Origin: Scylla paramamosain
Taxonomy: Eukaryota > Arthropoda > Malacostraca > Decapoda > Portunidae
Reading direction: 5' to 3'
Length of the DNA: 64,000 nucleotides
Assembly (NCBI RefSeq): GCF_035594125.1
Contig: NC_087166.1
Coordinates: 24,437,266-24,501,265 of the forward strand
The notes below the pieces were generated by a model that made no database searches, was not told where the DNA came from, and saw nothing but the letters and a program-made list of their open reading frames with translations. The first letter of the stretch is position 1. Each line of letters starts with the position of its first letter. A program made the translations under genes and the position numbers. Shown here one piece after another: positions 1-12,263 of the stretch.

Positions 1-472
1 ACTGCTTTCCACTGCTGCTTTTGCTAAATTTCCAGGAAAATGCGAATAAAGTATGATATCCATGGTCAAAAAACTTCCACACTTCCTTTAGGTTTCTAGA
101 TTGTAAAATTTCAGCACATAGGTAAGAGAAGTGCAGTGTTTCTTCACATTACAGAAGCCTCAATATACCATACTGGCCAAACCCTTCACATTATGCATTC
201 CCTTTTAAACTGAACCAAAAAGCAAATAATATAAGAATTACAAAGTTTCAAGAGGCCCTTACCAAACCCAAGACTGGGTTACTGAATCCCAGGAGTTCAG
301 ACAAGCCCAGGTTAAGCAGCACTGCACTAACACAACACCCACACATGATGAAATATTCCCTTAAGTCAAACAAAGAGCAAATAGTATCAAAATAACAGTG
401 CTTCCGAGTCGTTACAGAACCCCTCAAACTGACTCACTGAATCCCTGACAAAGAAGCATATGATGTACTCAC

Positions 473-527
473 CAAACTGGCCTGGGGAGGAGTCACTGGA
501 TGCAACGAGCCCAAGATTCAAGTAATG
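473..527 (-). CDS. SH3 gene coding exon 3
   Basis: The acceptor is TCTCTTTCAG|CATTAC and the donor CAGTTTG|GTGAGT. It enters in phase 0, matching exon 2, and encodes HYLNLGLVASSDSSPGQF. I do not recognise this segment. Further exons lie beyond the left edge. Confidence 0.45.
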
Positions 528-3500
528 CTGAAAGAGAGAGAGAGGATACATTAACTTTCCACTGCCTGCCTCACCTTCACCAACACCACCACCATCACCA
601 CCACCACCACCACAACTGCTCTCATCATTATCAGCCTCAACTGACAAAGCAGCAATGTCAACACTAGTCCCCTATCAACTCAGCCATCTCATAATGTAAT
701 AATGAGAGGTAATTCTCAACTAAATCCAATTCTACTTATAATTTTGAATCTTGATGACACCTCATGTGCTAGCAGGTGAAGCTGTCATCAAGGGGTGTTA
801 AATGTATATCAGAAATGTCATTCATCACACTACAAGACAGAAGTGTGATGAATGAAGTCAATTTTGGAGATGCTTATGGTCCTTGCAATCTTCTTAAGCT
901 AACTCTTCTTCCAGCATCTCTCTCAAAACAGTACACAAAAAGGGGAGTCTCACATGTGCTGCACCTTTCTCTCCTCTAAAGACTAAAGATTAGCTAAGGT
1001 GGCAATGTGTCAAACTACAATGAAAGACGTCCTGGGTTTGAATCCTGTAACAGCTGGGATTTTTCCGAGACAACTGCCCAATCCCAAGATCACTCAGTCT
1101 TAAAATGGGTACCAGTCAACTAATAGTGGGAATGTAAAGGTGGCAGAGAGAGGAATTGGCTGCCCTTCTCCATATGCTGAGGTCCTGGAAGGGTGACACT
1201 GCCTGCCCTACACCAATGCTTTTACTTGAGGACAGCACACCTTTATATTAATAGAAACCAAAAGAATCCTAAGAAATCTCAACCTAGTGACTAGTTTTTC
1301 CACCTCCCTGACACTACCAACAGCAGAGTCATCATGGAAAGGCCTCTCGACCATGTACTGTTCTAGCAACACTGTCCTATGTCAACACTCTTGACTGAGT
1401 ACAGCACTCATGCTAACACATCAAGTGTCCTAAGAGAAATGTCAACCCAGTGACTACCATCTCCACCTCCCCAACACCTCCAACAGTACAGGGTCATCTT
1501 GAAAAAGCCTCCCCATATTCTGCTCTACAAATACTCTTTTTATACCTTCACTATTCTTGTTTTGTTTTTCCTACTTCTTAACCTAACCTTCCCAACACCT
1601 CCAACAGCACAGGGTCATCTCGAAAAACCCTCCACATGTACTGTTATATAAATATTCCTTCTATACCTTCCCTGTTTTTCATTTTTTTTTTTTTTGTTTT
1701 TCCTCCTATTTTTGTTTGTGTACAAATAAATGAGATTGGCCAAGAGCAATCAAGTTTGTTTCCATTGCCACTCTCTAAGAAGCTGAATAGAAAAGTATTG
1801 CTGTCATTACTTCAATCACTGCATCCTCACACTGACCAGCCTGCAACACTAATGGAAAACATACAAACACACACACACACACATTTTTTCCTCCCTTTAC
1901 AAAAAAAATAAAATAAAATAACAACTAAATAAATAAATAAATAATAACATACATATACACAAAAAAAAATTATCTTTCTTTCAGTTATCATTCTCTTTAT
2001 TCTTTTGTTACTCTACCAACAAAAGCTTCTCACTTAATCTTCCAAACATGAAATCTTCCCTTCAAAATGCTAATTCACAATAATACTTCCCATTTTTTAC
2101 CAACAAAACTTCTCACTTACTCTTCCCTTTTAAAATGTACATTTCCCTTTTTTCTATTTCTCTCCCTCTACCAACACAAACTTTTTGCTTAATATTCCAA
2201 TCAATAATTTCCCTTTCAAAATGCAAATACACATAATTCTTCTCCTTTCTTATCCAACTAAACTTGTCACGCAATCTTCCTTCTCAATTTTCCTCCCTAA
2301 ACATCCATTCCCTTCATTCTCACCCAACAAAACTCTTCACTCAATCTTCCTTCTCAATTTTCCCTTCATTAATTTCTCCTTCCACCATCACAGGTGTTTT
2401 CCATTCTTAACCAACAAAACTCTTCAATCAATCTTCCTTCTTGATTTTCCCTTCATTTGTTCCTCCTTCCATTACCACAAGTGTTTCCCATTCTCAACCT
2501 CACAACTCACTCTTCCTTCTAAACATCCCTTCATTCATTCCTCCCTCCACCATCACAAGTGTTTCCCAGTCTTAACCAACAACACTTCTCACTCTCTCTT
2601 CCTTATAAACACCCATTCCCTTGATTCATTCCTCCCTCCACCAGCAGAAGCATGCAGTCAGGTGTTCACAGGCAGAGCAGCACCCACCTGTTCAGCGAGT
2701 GGTGGCTTCCCCTCAGGAGTGGCAGTGCTGCGGCGGAGTGTACCGTTCAGCACCAAAAAGTAGCCTGTAACATTTGAAGCATTTTAAACATTTATTCATC
2801 ACCTAAATTTACAAGTGCATACTAACTATAACTTGAGATGTAGCTTGATTTTTTTTTTTTTTTTTTTTTTTAGGCTAGTCCTTCTTAAGTTAGTGCTTCC
2901 TTGGGCAACAGAAGCAGCACGACACTACACAACACACACTTTACTAATTAAAAGACAGCTGTAATAATGACATCCAATCCAATGACAGGCTTTGAACTGT
3001 AATAAAGTGAGATTAGATGTAAAAAGTTCATTCATTCATTTCCAGCACCTCATGATCCAATGGTCCTGTCTCAACATTTATTCATTTCTCACCACATCAT
3101 GATCTTCCTTATCAACTTGCCTGTAAGAACTTCCCACAACTGGATGACCTTGGCAGATGAAAACCCATTTACTGCTGTCCTCTCACCACTTCCCCTTGCA
3201 CACTCCAGCACTCTGCCCTCCCCCTTCACACGAGGATGTCTTCTTGCCCTGTCCTACCTTACTGCACCCTGCCCTGTCCTAGCCCAGCCTGCCCTACTCT
3301 GCCCTCTCCCAACCTTCTTGTCCTGTCCTGTCCTGCCCTGCCATACCTTACCCCACCCTGCCCTGATCTCCCTATCATGTCCTAGCCTATCCTGCCACAT
3401 CCCACCCTATCCTACCCTTCCTTACCTTACCCTGCCCTGCTATATCCTACCTTACCCTGCCCTCCCCTAACTTACCCTGCCCTATCCTACCCTACCCTAC

Positions 3501-3820
3501 CTACCCTACCATGACATACCTTATCCCACCTAATCCCACCACACCCTACCCTACCCCATTCTATCTTCCCATGCCATATACCACCATGCCCAGCCCTCCC
3601 CAAACCCTGCCATGCCCACCTCACCTGGGAAGTATCCCTCTTGTCGGGTACGCATGTTGGTGCCGAGCAGCCAGCCATTGGGGCAGTCCGGCACCATCTT
3701 TTGCTTCTGCAGGAATTCAGCCGACACGTGGATCACATCATTGGCCTCCATGCCCGGCTCATTGGCACTGGCACCCCGGCACTCCTGGCGCGCCGTGTAC
3801 ACATATACCACGTCCCCCAT
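473..3820 (-). CDS. SH3-domain protein, 5' part of gene (partial; possibly PI3K p85-like)
   Basis: Three exons join in phase on the minus strand: 3625-3820, 2688-2764 and 473-527, giving about 110 residues before the gene leaves the window to the left. The start ATG is at 3820-3818. Residues about 1-75 look like an SH3 domain: an early beta strand (VVYVYTA), an acidic turn (NEPGMEANDVIHV), the SH3 tryptophan (PNGWLLGTN) and the closing EGYFPG, completed across the first splice by GYFLVL. SH3 domains bind proline-rich ligands. The GWL...GYFPG spacing recalls the N-terminal SH3 of PI3-kinase p85 regulatory subunits, but the downstream residues do not confirm this, so the family name is tentative. 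A CCAAT box (reverse ATTGG at 4195-4199) lies upstream. Seen: splice sites and SH3 pattern. Inferred: identity. Confidence 0.6.
985..1235 (+). mobile_element. tRNA-derived SINE
   Basis: An A box, TAGCTAAGGTGG at 991-1002, matches TRGYNNARNNGG exactly. A near-consensus B box, GGTTTGAATCC, lies at 1035-1045. The spacing fits an internal Pol III promoter, and a tRNA-unrelated body follows. There is no cloverleaf for a real tRNA. It sits in the SH3 gene intron, antisense to the gene. The 3' edge is uncertain. Confidence 0.55.
1265..1665. repeat. Degenerate tandem triplication
   Basis: Three diverged copies share the order CACCTCC-CAACACCTCCAACAG-AGGGTCATC-GAAAAxCC-CATGTACTGTT. They start near 1290, 1455 and 1585, within intron 2 of the SH3 gene. 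Confidence 0.5.
2030..2640. repeat. Pyrimidine-rich degenerate tandem repeat
   Basis: Repeated blocks of the form ACCAACAAAACTCTTCACTCAATCTTCC, followed by TTCATT...CACCATCACA, fill this intron segment. An open frame across it on the plus strand is a by-product of the low-complexity sequence. Confidence 0.5.
2688..2764 (-). CDS. SH3 gene coding exon 2
   Basis: The acceptor is TTACAG|GCTAC and the donor GAACAG|GTGGGT. It enters in phase 1 and leaves in phase 0. It encodes the last SH3 strand (GYFLVL) and a basic/proline linker ending in PPLAEQ. Confidence 0.5.
3235..3600. repeat. CCTGCCCTA-type degenerate minisatellite
   Basis: Short units (CCTGCCCTA, CCTACCTTAC and variants) repeat right up to the donor of SH3 coding exon 1. 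The plus strand is strongly pyrimidine-rich. Confidence 0.6.
3625..3820 (-). CDS. SH3 gene coding exon 1
   Basis: This exon has 65 codons plus one base, from ATG at 3820 to a donor CCCAG|GTGAGG at 3625/3624. It carries almost the whole SH3 fold. The following intron is filled with a CCTGCCCTA-type degenerate minisatellite. Confidence 0.65.
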
Positions 3821-4196
3821 GGTGGATATAGTGCCAGTGGTGTTGGTGAAGATTTAAGTATGGGTAATGGTGGTGAAGAAGCGACCACTTTAATCTAACG
3901 ATTCAACAAGAGATGTGTGGTGTGTGTTTGAGGGTGTGGAATGCCTTACTTACAAGCACCAGTCAGCATCACCAACACCTGCAGTACAACACCAGAGTCT
4001 CACACAGCCATGCACTAAGACACATCATCTGCTCATGTCTGTTCATAGTCTCATACAGCAGCAGTGTCACGGGACCAGCACACACACACGGCGGCCTGTC
4101 TCAACTCGCTCCATGTCCTGGCGGGTCCTCGGGCTGCACTTGGCTCACTCCACCTCAAGCCTGTGCCTTGAGTGTGAAGCCGCTCTGCTCTGCTAT

Positions 4197-4740
4197 TGGA
4201 ATGTTTGCTGTAGCAGTCCTTCTTGCTACAATATCTGAAACAATGGTGAGGATTTATTTATTCTGATACACACCAGTACAATTTTTAATACAGTTTAGCT
4301 AGGCACTAACAGAAATTGGAATGTTTGGTAGTCCTTTCTTGCTATGATACCTGGAACAAAACAGTGAAGATTTGTTTATTCTGATACACACCAGTACAAC
4401 TTTAAATACAGTTTAGCTCAGAAATAACTGAGATTGGAATGTTTGGTAATCCTTTCTTCCTATGACACCTGAAACATTAGTGGAGATCCGTTCATTCTGA
4501 TACACTCTTTAAAACAATTTTTCCATAGTTTAAATATGCACTAAGAAGAGAGATCGGAATGTTACATAATCCTTTCCTGCTATGATATCTGAAGGTTTGT
4601 TCATTATGATACACACCTCTGTACAATTTCCAATACAATTTAGATAGGCCATAAAAAGAGAGACATTTGATATTTGAAGCAATGAAGATTTGTTCATTCT
4701 GATACACACTTCAGTGCAGCTTTTCAACATGATTTAGTGA
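4197..4740. repeat. Tandem repeat, unit about 120 bp, 4 copies
   Basis: Copies begin with the phrase GGAATGTTTGGTAGTCCTTTC and end with TACAGTTTAGCT near 4197, 4318, 4437 and 4556. Copy identity falls from left to right. Confidence 0.65.
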
Positions 4741-4817
4741 AGCCATACAAAGAGAGAGTTCCTTTTGGAGCTAGACAGTGATTACTTTTTTTATGTAAGT
4801 GGGATACTAGTGAAGGG

Positions 4818-4932
<115 letters not shown>

Positions 4933-5159
4933 CATAAAAAATAATAAATAAATAAATAAATAAAAAAAAGGCCCACTGAGGTGATGTGCAAACCTTCGAT
5001 ATCAAGTCAGAAGAACACAAGAAGATAAGTAAATAAGTAAGAACCAAGACAGACCCACACACCCACAGGACAACACATCCATCACACAACAGAGGCACAG
5101 AGGAACACCCAAGACAGCGGCAGTACCTCAACCAGCAACATCTCGTGTCACTTGTCAGT

Positions 5160-5850
5160 CAATACAGACCAACAAGATCAAACCAATGTGCAGCAAGCAT
5201 GAGTCTGAGAGGAGGTTACTGATACAAACAAAGTGCCTATGACTGGCTTGGCACACTACCATCAAGCAACAAGAGGGAAACATTTCTATCAAATTTGCAC
5301 ATCTCGTCTGAATCACAGTTGACTTCATTTTCTGTTGAAGACGTACCACAAACATTTCAATTCTATTCCCTATACAATCTCAGCTGTCTTTCAGTAAACT
5401 GCCATCAAGCAACAAATTCAAACTAATGCACCTAATGCACAGAGGGAAACCATTTATACTAAGTTTGTACACCTCATCTGAATCACAGTTGACTTCATTT
5501 TCAATAGAACACATCACGACCATTTCTATTTAATTCCTTTCACAATTTCAGAAATCTTTCAGTAAACTGCCATCAAGCAACAAATACATTTTCATTGGAA
5601 GATACGCCATGACTATTTCTATTTCAAGCCCTTCACAACCTCAGACTTCTTTCAGCACACTGCCATCAAGCAAATGAGGGGAACTCTTTCTATCACATGC
5701 AAATATTTCATCTGAATCACAGATGACTTTAGGTACTTTCAGAGGAAAACATCAGGACCATTTTTATTCCATTCCCATTACAACCTCAGACTTCTTTTAG
5801 TAAATTGTCATCAAGCAACTAATTCATTTTCAGAGGAAGACATATCATGA
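5160..5850. repeat. Degenerate tandem repeat, unit about 90-170 bp
   Basis: The phrases CATCAAGCAAC, CATCTGAATCACAG and TTGACTTCATTTTC recur in the same order about five times with unequal spacing. No coding potential is seen. Confidence 0.55.
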
Positions 5851-5989
5851 TCTTTTCTTCTATGTGGAGTGAATGTTTTTTGACAGATCTCCTCTATCAG
5901 GCCCACTCATACACATCATCCCCCAGCAATTGTTTTCCCTCAAGTCCTCCCTCACACAGTCTATCCCTCACATTTTTATTCACCAATTC

Positions 5990-6845
5990 TTTTCTTTCTT
6001 AACCAACAAAATCCTTTACTCAGTCTTCCTTCTTCAATATTCCTTCTTTCTTAACCAACAAAATTCTTTATCCAACCTTCCTTCTTCAACATTCCTTCAC
6101 TTAATTCTTCTTCTTTCTTAACCAAAAATTCTTTACTCAACATTCATTCACTCAACTTCTCTTCCCCTTTGCTCTGGTGTTCCTCTTGGTCTCCTGCCTT
6201 GCACCTACAACCCCATCACTCTTCCAACATATGACTCTTCCCACATACAGCCACTTTAACTTTTTTTTCCCTTCACAACCTCACACTTTCCAGAAGACTA
6301 AAAATATCAACCCACTGCCTAATACTTCATCAATAACCCTCTCACATCCCTTCGGCTACTCCTTGTTTCATCCATGTTGTCCTCCCATGCACCCTCTTGC
6401 TATCCAGTGTGGTGTGATGAACTTACCAAACCTTTCAGTAAACTTGAGAATCCATCTACTGTTCAAAATTTCATCTACATCCCTTTCCAACAAGCTCTCT
6501 GCCACTCCCTATTTCATCAGCAATGCCTTCCCTTCTCATGACCACTTTCCTATTTAATGTGGTGTGATGCACTTACCAAAACCTTTCAGTAACACTACAG
6601 AATCCACACACTGTCTATACTTCATCTAAATCGCCAATCTACGTGCACCTTACTACTCCCTATTTCATCTATATTGGCCTCCCATGCACTCTCTGCTATC
6701 CAGTGTACAGTGATGCACTTACCAAACCTTTGAGTAATACTAAAGAATCCATCCACTGCCCAGTATTTCCCTTATGTTCCCTTCCCACGAACCCTCCACA
6801 ACTTCTCCACATCCTGTTTTGTCATGCCTCACTGTAACCTTTAGG
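5990..6845. repeat. Degenerate tandem repeats, units about 50 and 148 bp
   Basis: The first part repeats TTTCTTAACCAACAAAATTC. The second repeats GTGTGATGCACTTACCAAACC with CTCCCTATTTCATC at about 148-bp intervals (near 6411, 6560, 6708). No gene is seen here. Confidence 0.5.
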
Positions 6846-7214
6846 ATGCCACCACTGGTCAGGATCCTGCCACTGTACTGCCTTCACTGTTTGTAGTGCT
6901 GACAATTATCACACTGTATTTCCCTTCCTTTTCACTTTGTATGTAACTAAATCACATAACCATCTTATAAAAAATGGTTACTTTTCGTACTAACTTTGAT
7001 TCCACAAAAATTTACATGAAATTTAAGACAACCAAATATACACAGAAGGATTATTTTTTATTATGACGTATGTACTTGCATTATCTTGTTTTGTGCTTAT
7101 GTTAGCTTTTGATTATAGTGAGTCACTGATTTAGTATTTAGTCATCAGGTTTTCATATCCACTGTTGATAAATCACAAGAACATATATATGAAAATAAGG
7201 AAAATTACTAAAAT

Positions 7215-7435
7215 CTATCAGGCACTAACACCCTAACATTAAGTATCAAACAAAGTGACAAGTTAACTCTTTCAGTGCTAAGTGACATGTTTCCTTAATC
7301 ACAAACCACTCTGAGGCACTTTCCACTTGTTAGGCACTAACACCCTTACTAAATTAAGTATCAAGCAAAGTGACAAGTTAATTCTTTCAGTACTAAGTGA
7401 CATGTTTCCTCAATCCTTCCTCTGAGGCACTTTCC
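7215..7435. repeat. Direct duplication of about 110 bp
   Basis: A block containing AGGCACTAACACCC, AAGTGACAAGTTAA and CTAAGTGACATGTTTCCT is present twice in a row. Confidence 0.6.
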
Positions 7436-7609
7436 ACATGTTCTACAGCCACTTATGAGCTCATCTACTCTTTTTGTCCTCTTTTCTTTCCTGTAGATGC
7501 TCTAAAAGATATTATACATTGCCTTTAGTCTTGTGAATTGTGCCATATCAAAGTGAGAGTTACTGGAGGTGGAGGCCAAGGCATGAAGCAGAGAAGACAG
7601 ATCAAAAAA

Positions 7610-7865
7610 GAATAAGAAACAGTCTGCCTCAAAGCCCCTCCATTGGGTGACAAGCTGCTAAATTCTGGAACTACCTGCCTGCTTCTGTATTTCCACCTTC
7701 CTATGACTTAAACTTCTTCAAGAAGGGAGGTTTCAAGACACTTATCCTTCAATTTCTGACTACCACTTCAGGCCATATTTGGTGACTGGCATCTCAGTGG
7801 GCTTTTTTTTATTGGATTTTTGTTGCCTTTGGCTGGTGTCCCTCCTACATAATAATAATAAAAAA

Positions 7866-7956
<91 letters not shown>
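7610..7956 (+). mobile_element. Truncated LINE-A 3' end with (AAT)n tail
   Basis: It matches the 3' end of the long element at 39.4-42.4 kb: CTACCTGCCTGCTTCTGTAT, then GGTTTCAAGACACTTAT, then ATTGGATTTTTGTTGCC, then TCCTACATAA. The tail runs into an (AAT)n array to 7956. Only the last 240 bp or so of the element is present, typical of 5' truncation during reverse transcription. Confidence 0.75.
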
Positions 7957-7958
<2 letters not shown>

Positions 7959-8017
7959 GCTGACAAACCTGCTCTTTCATGTCAGGGTTACCAGATCATA
8001 GCACACCTTATTTATCT

Positions 8018-8420
8018 TTTTTTTATTATTTTATGTAGATGGATTCTGTCTGGTCAAGGGCAACAAAAGGCATAAATTAAAGGCCTATTGAAGGTGCCAC
8101 TTCCCAACAAAAGGCATAAATAAAAGACCTATTGAAGGTGCCAGTTCCCAACAAAAGGCATACATAAAAGGCCTATTGAAGGTGCCAGTTCCCAACAAGA
8201 GGCAGAAATGAAAGGCCTATTGAAGGTACCAGTTCCCAAAGAGTAGAGTCAAAAGGATTATCTAAATTTATGAGCAGTGTCTTAAAACTTCTATCCTGAA
8301 AGAAATTAAGTCATAAGTATGGGGAAATATAGCGGCAGACAGGGAATTCCAGTTTACCAATAGAAGGAGTAGAAGAGTGAGAATAATAAGAAATGAGAGT
8401 GCTGGATATCTACTTCTTAT
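8018..8420 (-). mobile_element. LINE-A 3'-end copy, inverted, with internal 44-bp repeats
   Basis: In reverse orientation it carries the same 3' landmarks (TTATGTAG..., GGTCAAGGGCAACAAAA, AGTGTCTTAAAAC, CCAGTTTACCA). It differs from other copies by a four-fold internal 44-bp tandem amplification at about 8069-8241. Confidence 0.7.
8069..8241. repeat. 44-bp tandem repeat inside the LINE-A tail
   Basis: Four copies of a 44-bp unit contain CCTATTGAAGGTGCCAGTTC and CCCAACAAAAGGCATAAAT, with few differences between copies. Confidence 0.75.
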
Positions 8421-8599
8421 CCACTACACATGTGACATCCTTGGAAATAAAACTGAGAAAATATGACTGCATGAAATACTGAAAACTGAGCAACACTTTT
8501 ATACAAGTCTGCTGTGTTTCTCCCAAAGTTCCACTGTCCACCTTAACCCTTACAATCCAGGTGGCTTCTTGAAACATATAAAATCAGACTATTCCAACT

Positions 8600-8945
8600 T
8601 GAGATTGTACATAACCAGATACTATTAGACCAAGAATTTCAATAGACACATCTCACGCCTCACCAAATTTTAGACAGCATGTGTGAAACTATAACTAGCT
8701 ACTATCAGACCAAAAAATTTCAATAGACACATCACACAGCTCACTGATTTTTGGACACCACACGTGAAACTATAACTAGATAGTATTAGAAAAAAAATTT
8801 CAACAGACACATCACACAGCTCACTGATTTTTGGACACCACACATGAAACTATAACTAGATACTATTAGAAAAAGAATTTCAATAGACACATCACACAGC
8901 TCACTGATTTTTAGACAGCACACTTGAAACTTAGTAAAAGCCTGT
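8600..8945. repeat. Tandem repeat, unit about 80 bp, 4-5 copies
   Basis: The unit contains ATAACTAGATACTATTAGA, ATTTCAATAGACACATCACA and CTCACTGATTTTTGGACA. Copies begin near 8612, 8693, 8773 and 8853. Confidence 0.65.
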
Positions 8946-9359
8946 AATCTCAAATGAAATAAGAGTACAAGACACCTACTGGATTCAAAGGGTTAAACAC
9001 AACTGAGCCTAAACTGCTGATTATATGGGCCTAAATTTATCTAAATTTAATCTGGCTGATTATCATAAATGAGGCAAACTTCATGGCCAGCAGGGCACCT
9101 CACCATGCTGTGCTGTGCTGTGCTGTGCTGCAGGGCTAGTAGCTTGGTTGCATGTTCAGTGACTCAGGAATCCAAGGTGCCTGAAGGAGCATGTCTGAGC
9201 TGAGCACCAAGGTCACACTGAGTGGCCAGAGGTGAGGGGCATGGCATTAACCACTCATAGGCCACACTTCCCCCCTTCAGCACAGCACACACTCACACTT
9301 CCTGGAAAGTGAAACGCTTTGTTTTGGAAAACAACACAGCTTTTTCTGTTACAACTTTT

Positions 9360-9555
9360 CTATACATAAGAAGTTAAGAAAATAAGGGAAGCTACAAGAA
9401 GCCATCAGGCCTACATGTTGAAGTCAATGTATGAATCATATCTACCTATTCCACCTATCATCCTCACTCATAAATCTGTCCAGTCTTCTTTTAAGGATCC
9501 CTAATGACTCAACACTAACAACCTGATTACTGAGTACATTCCACACATGATGCCA
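9360..9555 (-). mobile_element. Fragment of a third non-LTR element (LINE-C), RT C-terminus
   Basis: This belongs to the family also seen at 15744, 24130 and 35325 (CTACCTATT-CCACCTATCATCC, CTTTTAAGGATCCCTAATGACTCA). Read on the minus strand, the best copy (35.3 kb) gives a decayed reverse-transcriptase C-terminus, [21 protein letters not shown]. Confidence 0.55.
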
Positions 9556-10264
9556 ACACACATTGTAGCAATGATGCTACACAACATGAAAAAAATATAG
9601 ACAATGAATACAACACAATATGAAAAAATTAATAAGTAAAAAGAAAATACAGGAAGGTGTACTTTTCTATATGTGATGCCAACACATGTAGCTATGATCA
9701 TGACTACAGAACATGGAAAAAAAAAATGTGATAAGAAAAGATTAGTGAAAGGCATTTTTTTCTGTAATGCACCTCCTAACCCTGTCAACAGAGGCACTTC
9801 ACAGCACTGTCACCTGCTCTCTTCTTCCTCTGCATCAAAGCTCAGTGGCTACCTACTCTTGCACTAGTAACTCTACCCTCAATTTTCAGTATCATTTTCT
9901 GTATCTACTTCTTTCCATATAAAACAAATCCCTCATCAAGAAATGCTGCATTTTCCATAGGCATTAAATCCCCCCATGATGAAATACTGCGCTGCCTAAC
10001 TTCCGATCTTTCATTAATTTCAGTGTGGGACAAGGAGAACCAAAAGCTAGTCCCTGTCTCCAACACTCAGTTCCTGCCCCCAACAACTATCTCTCTTTCA
10101 CACACACACACACACATACACACACATACACACGTGGAGCCCAGACCTATTATTACTACTTGGTGAGGTGTTGTGCTCTGCACTTATCTAATCTCCACTT
10201 TTTATATACCTACATACTTCATTCAAGTACAGTGGAGATGAGTTACATAAGAGTGGCAGGTGAG

Positions 10265-10490
10265 TTGTCAGAATGGTATAGTAAACTATGTAACTCCCTG
10301 CCTGTTTGTGTATTTTCCCAATCTATGCCTTGAATTGTTTCAAGAGGGAGGTTTCAAGACACTTTTCCTCCAGTTTTGGATAATCTTTTTGGCTCTTTCC
10401 TTTAGGGACTGACACTACAATGAGTTTTTTCATATTTCTTCTCCTTTTTGTTGTCCTCTGCCACAGCCCCTCTTACATAAACAAAAATAA
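10265..10490 (+). mobile_element. Truncated LINE-A 3' end
   Basis: The landmarks ACTCCCTGCCTG, GAGGGAGGTTTCAAGACACTT, GGGACTGACAC and TTTTTGTTGTCC...CCTCTTACATAA occur in the same order as in the long element at 42.16-42.36 kb. Confidence 0.65.
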
Positions 10491-10654
10491 AGAGACCATT
10501 TTGAAGTATTTTGTCACAGGTCAAACAGTAAAGGGAACAGAGTGTGTGGTGGCTGGCTGGGCAGATCACTGAGACAATGCACACAAGGTGACAATGAATG
10601 ACAATTAATTCAGTGTTATTTTTTTTCAACATTTCCCAAAGTCCAACATTCACA

Positions 10655-10835
10655 CATCATTCCTGCCTGCTTCTGTAATCCCTCACACCTTTGACAAGAA
10701 CTGTTTCAGGAGACTTCTCAAATTTTGGATAATCGTGTTCAGACTATACTCTTTAGGGACTGGCACCTTCACTGGGCCCTTCTATATGTTTTTTGCTGCC
10801 CTAGGACACAGCCTCTCACACAGCCCCTCATAAAA
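10655..10835 (+). mobile_element. Truncated, diverged LINE-A 3' end
   Basis: CCTGCCTGCTTCTGTAAT, GGGACTGGCACCTTCACTGGGC and TTTGCTGCCCTAGGACACAG follow the order of the other 3' tails. It is the most diverged copy. Confidence 0.5.
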
Positions 10836-11871
10836 AAAGAAAAAAGGTTCTTCTTTTCTCTCAAACACTATTTTGTTCACAGAAGTAACTTTTTTTTTTT
10901 TTTTTGTCTTTTCTTAAGTGCCTCTGAACAAGTTCAGGGACAGCCTTCCGTCACTCTTACCAGCTCTCGCTCAAGAAACATAAAGAAAGGTTAGTTTTTT
11001 CCTTCTTGCCCATATATATTCAAATTCAAATTACAAACCATTAATATTTTGGCACATCACAACAAAAATGTCATATTTCTAGAATCATCTACACAATTTT
11101 CTCTCAAAACCTCTTTGTAAAATAGGCACACATGCTATACATGTGGCAGCACAGTTAATACAGCTGCTCTGCCTGATAGTCTTCAGGTCTCAAGTTAAAC
11201 AAAGACAGACCAGCCATTGACAATGACATAACATTTTGAAGCACACAAGTTAAGAAGTGTTCAAGGTTAAGGAAAATTTCAAGTCAATAAAATACATTAA
11301 AAACACGAGACTACAGGTTCTCACCATGGCAAGCAAGACAGTACATAGACAGCCTTGTTTAGTACATGTGCTATTCAAGTGTACTGTGTTCTTAATTTTG
11401 CAAGTATACCAACAGTAAGTGTTTTGCTCTGTCTGTGCATAGCAACAAGATACAGGGAAAGGGATTCCTAGCCACCTCACTCCATCCCTTTTAGCTGCGT
11501 CTTGCAACATGCAGGGAATGCAATAGCAGTACTCTCAGCCCGTGCCACAGGGGCGTAGTAAGGTGGTCCATGAGTGTGTCCCTTTCTGATAGAGGCTGAC
11601 TGGGTAGTGTGTGAATGATGCATGTATGTGCGTGTGTGGTGTGGTGCTTCAGGCCATAATACGTGGGATATGGATATAGAGACTACAAACAACCAGTTAT
11701 GAATTACTAATATTCTTATGCATGTACCAAACAATCATAAATGGCAAGTGTAAATTTTATCACGGGTTATTCTTTTAAGCTGTAGTCATTTGAAGAGTGT
11801 TTCTCTTTAATAAAATATATGAGAGTGTCCTTGGAGGTTTACCACGGGAAAATAAGCAATCAAGCTCTGAG

Positions 11872-11874
<3 letters not shown>

Positions 11875-11955
<81 letters not shown>
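11875..11955. repeat. (TC)n microsatellite
   Basis: A near-perfect CT run of about 80 bp, followed at 12000-12178 by an AAAT/TAAA-rich low-complexity stretch. Confidence 0.95.
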
Positions 11956-11959
<4 letters not shown>

Positions 11960-12263
11960 TAAAGGTGACACACAACCACACTAACCCACAAAAAAATCAA
12001 TGAGCAAATAAATAAATAAAATTAATGGACAAATAAAATATAAATAAATAAATAAAGATAAACAAATAAATGAATAGATAAAAATAAAATACATACAAAA
12101 AATGAGTAAATAAGTGAGTAAATGAATAAGTAAATAAAAAATAACAATAAAAACAAAAAAACAAATAAATAAATAACAGCCCAACATGATCCACTACTTG
12201 CCAGAAAATTCCCTCAACACTCACCAGAAACTTGTCACTTATTCCAAGAAATTTCACTCTCCT

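Noticed and set aside
985..1060. Functional tRNA gene
   Set aside because: Pol III boxes are present but no cloverleaf, anticodon arm or acceptor pairing can be drawn; a SINE is the better call.
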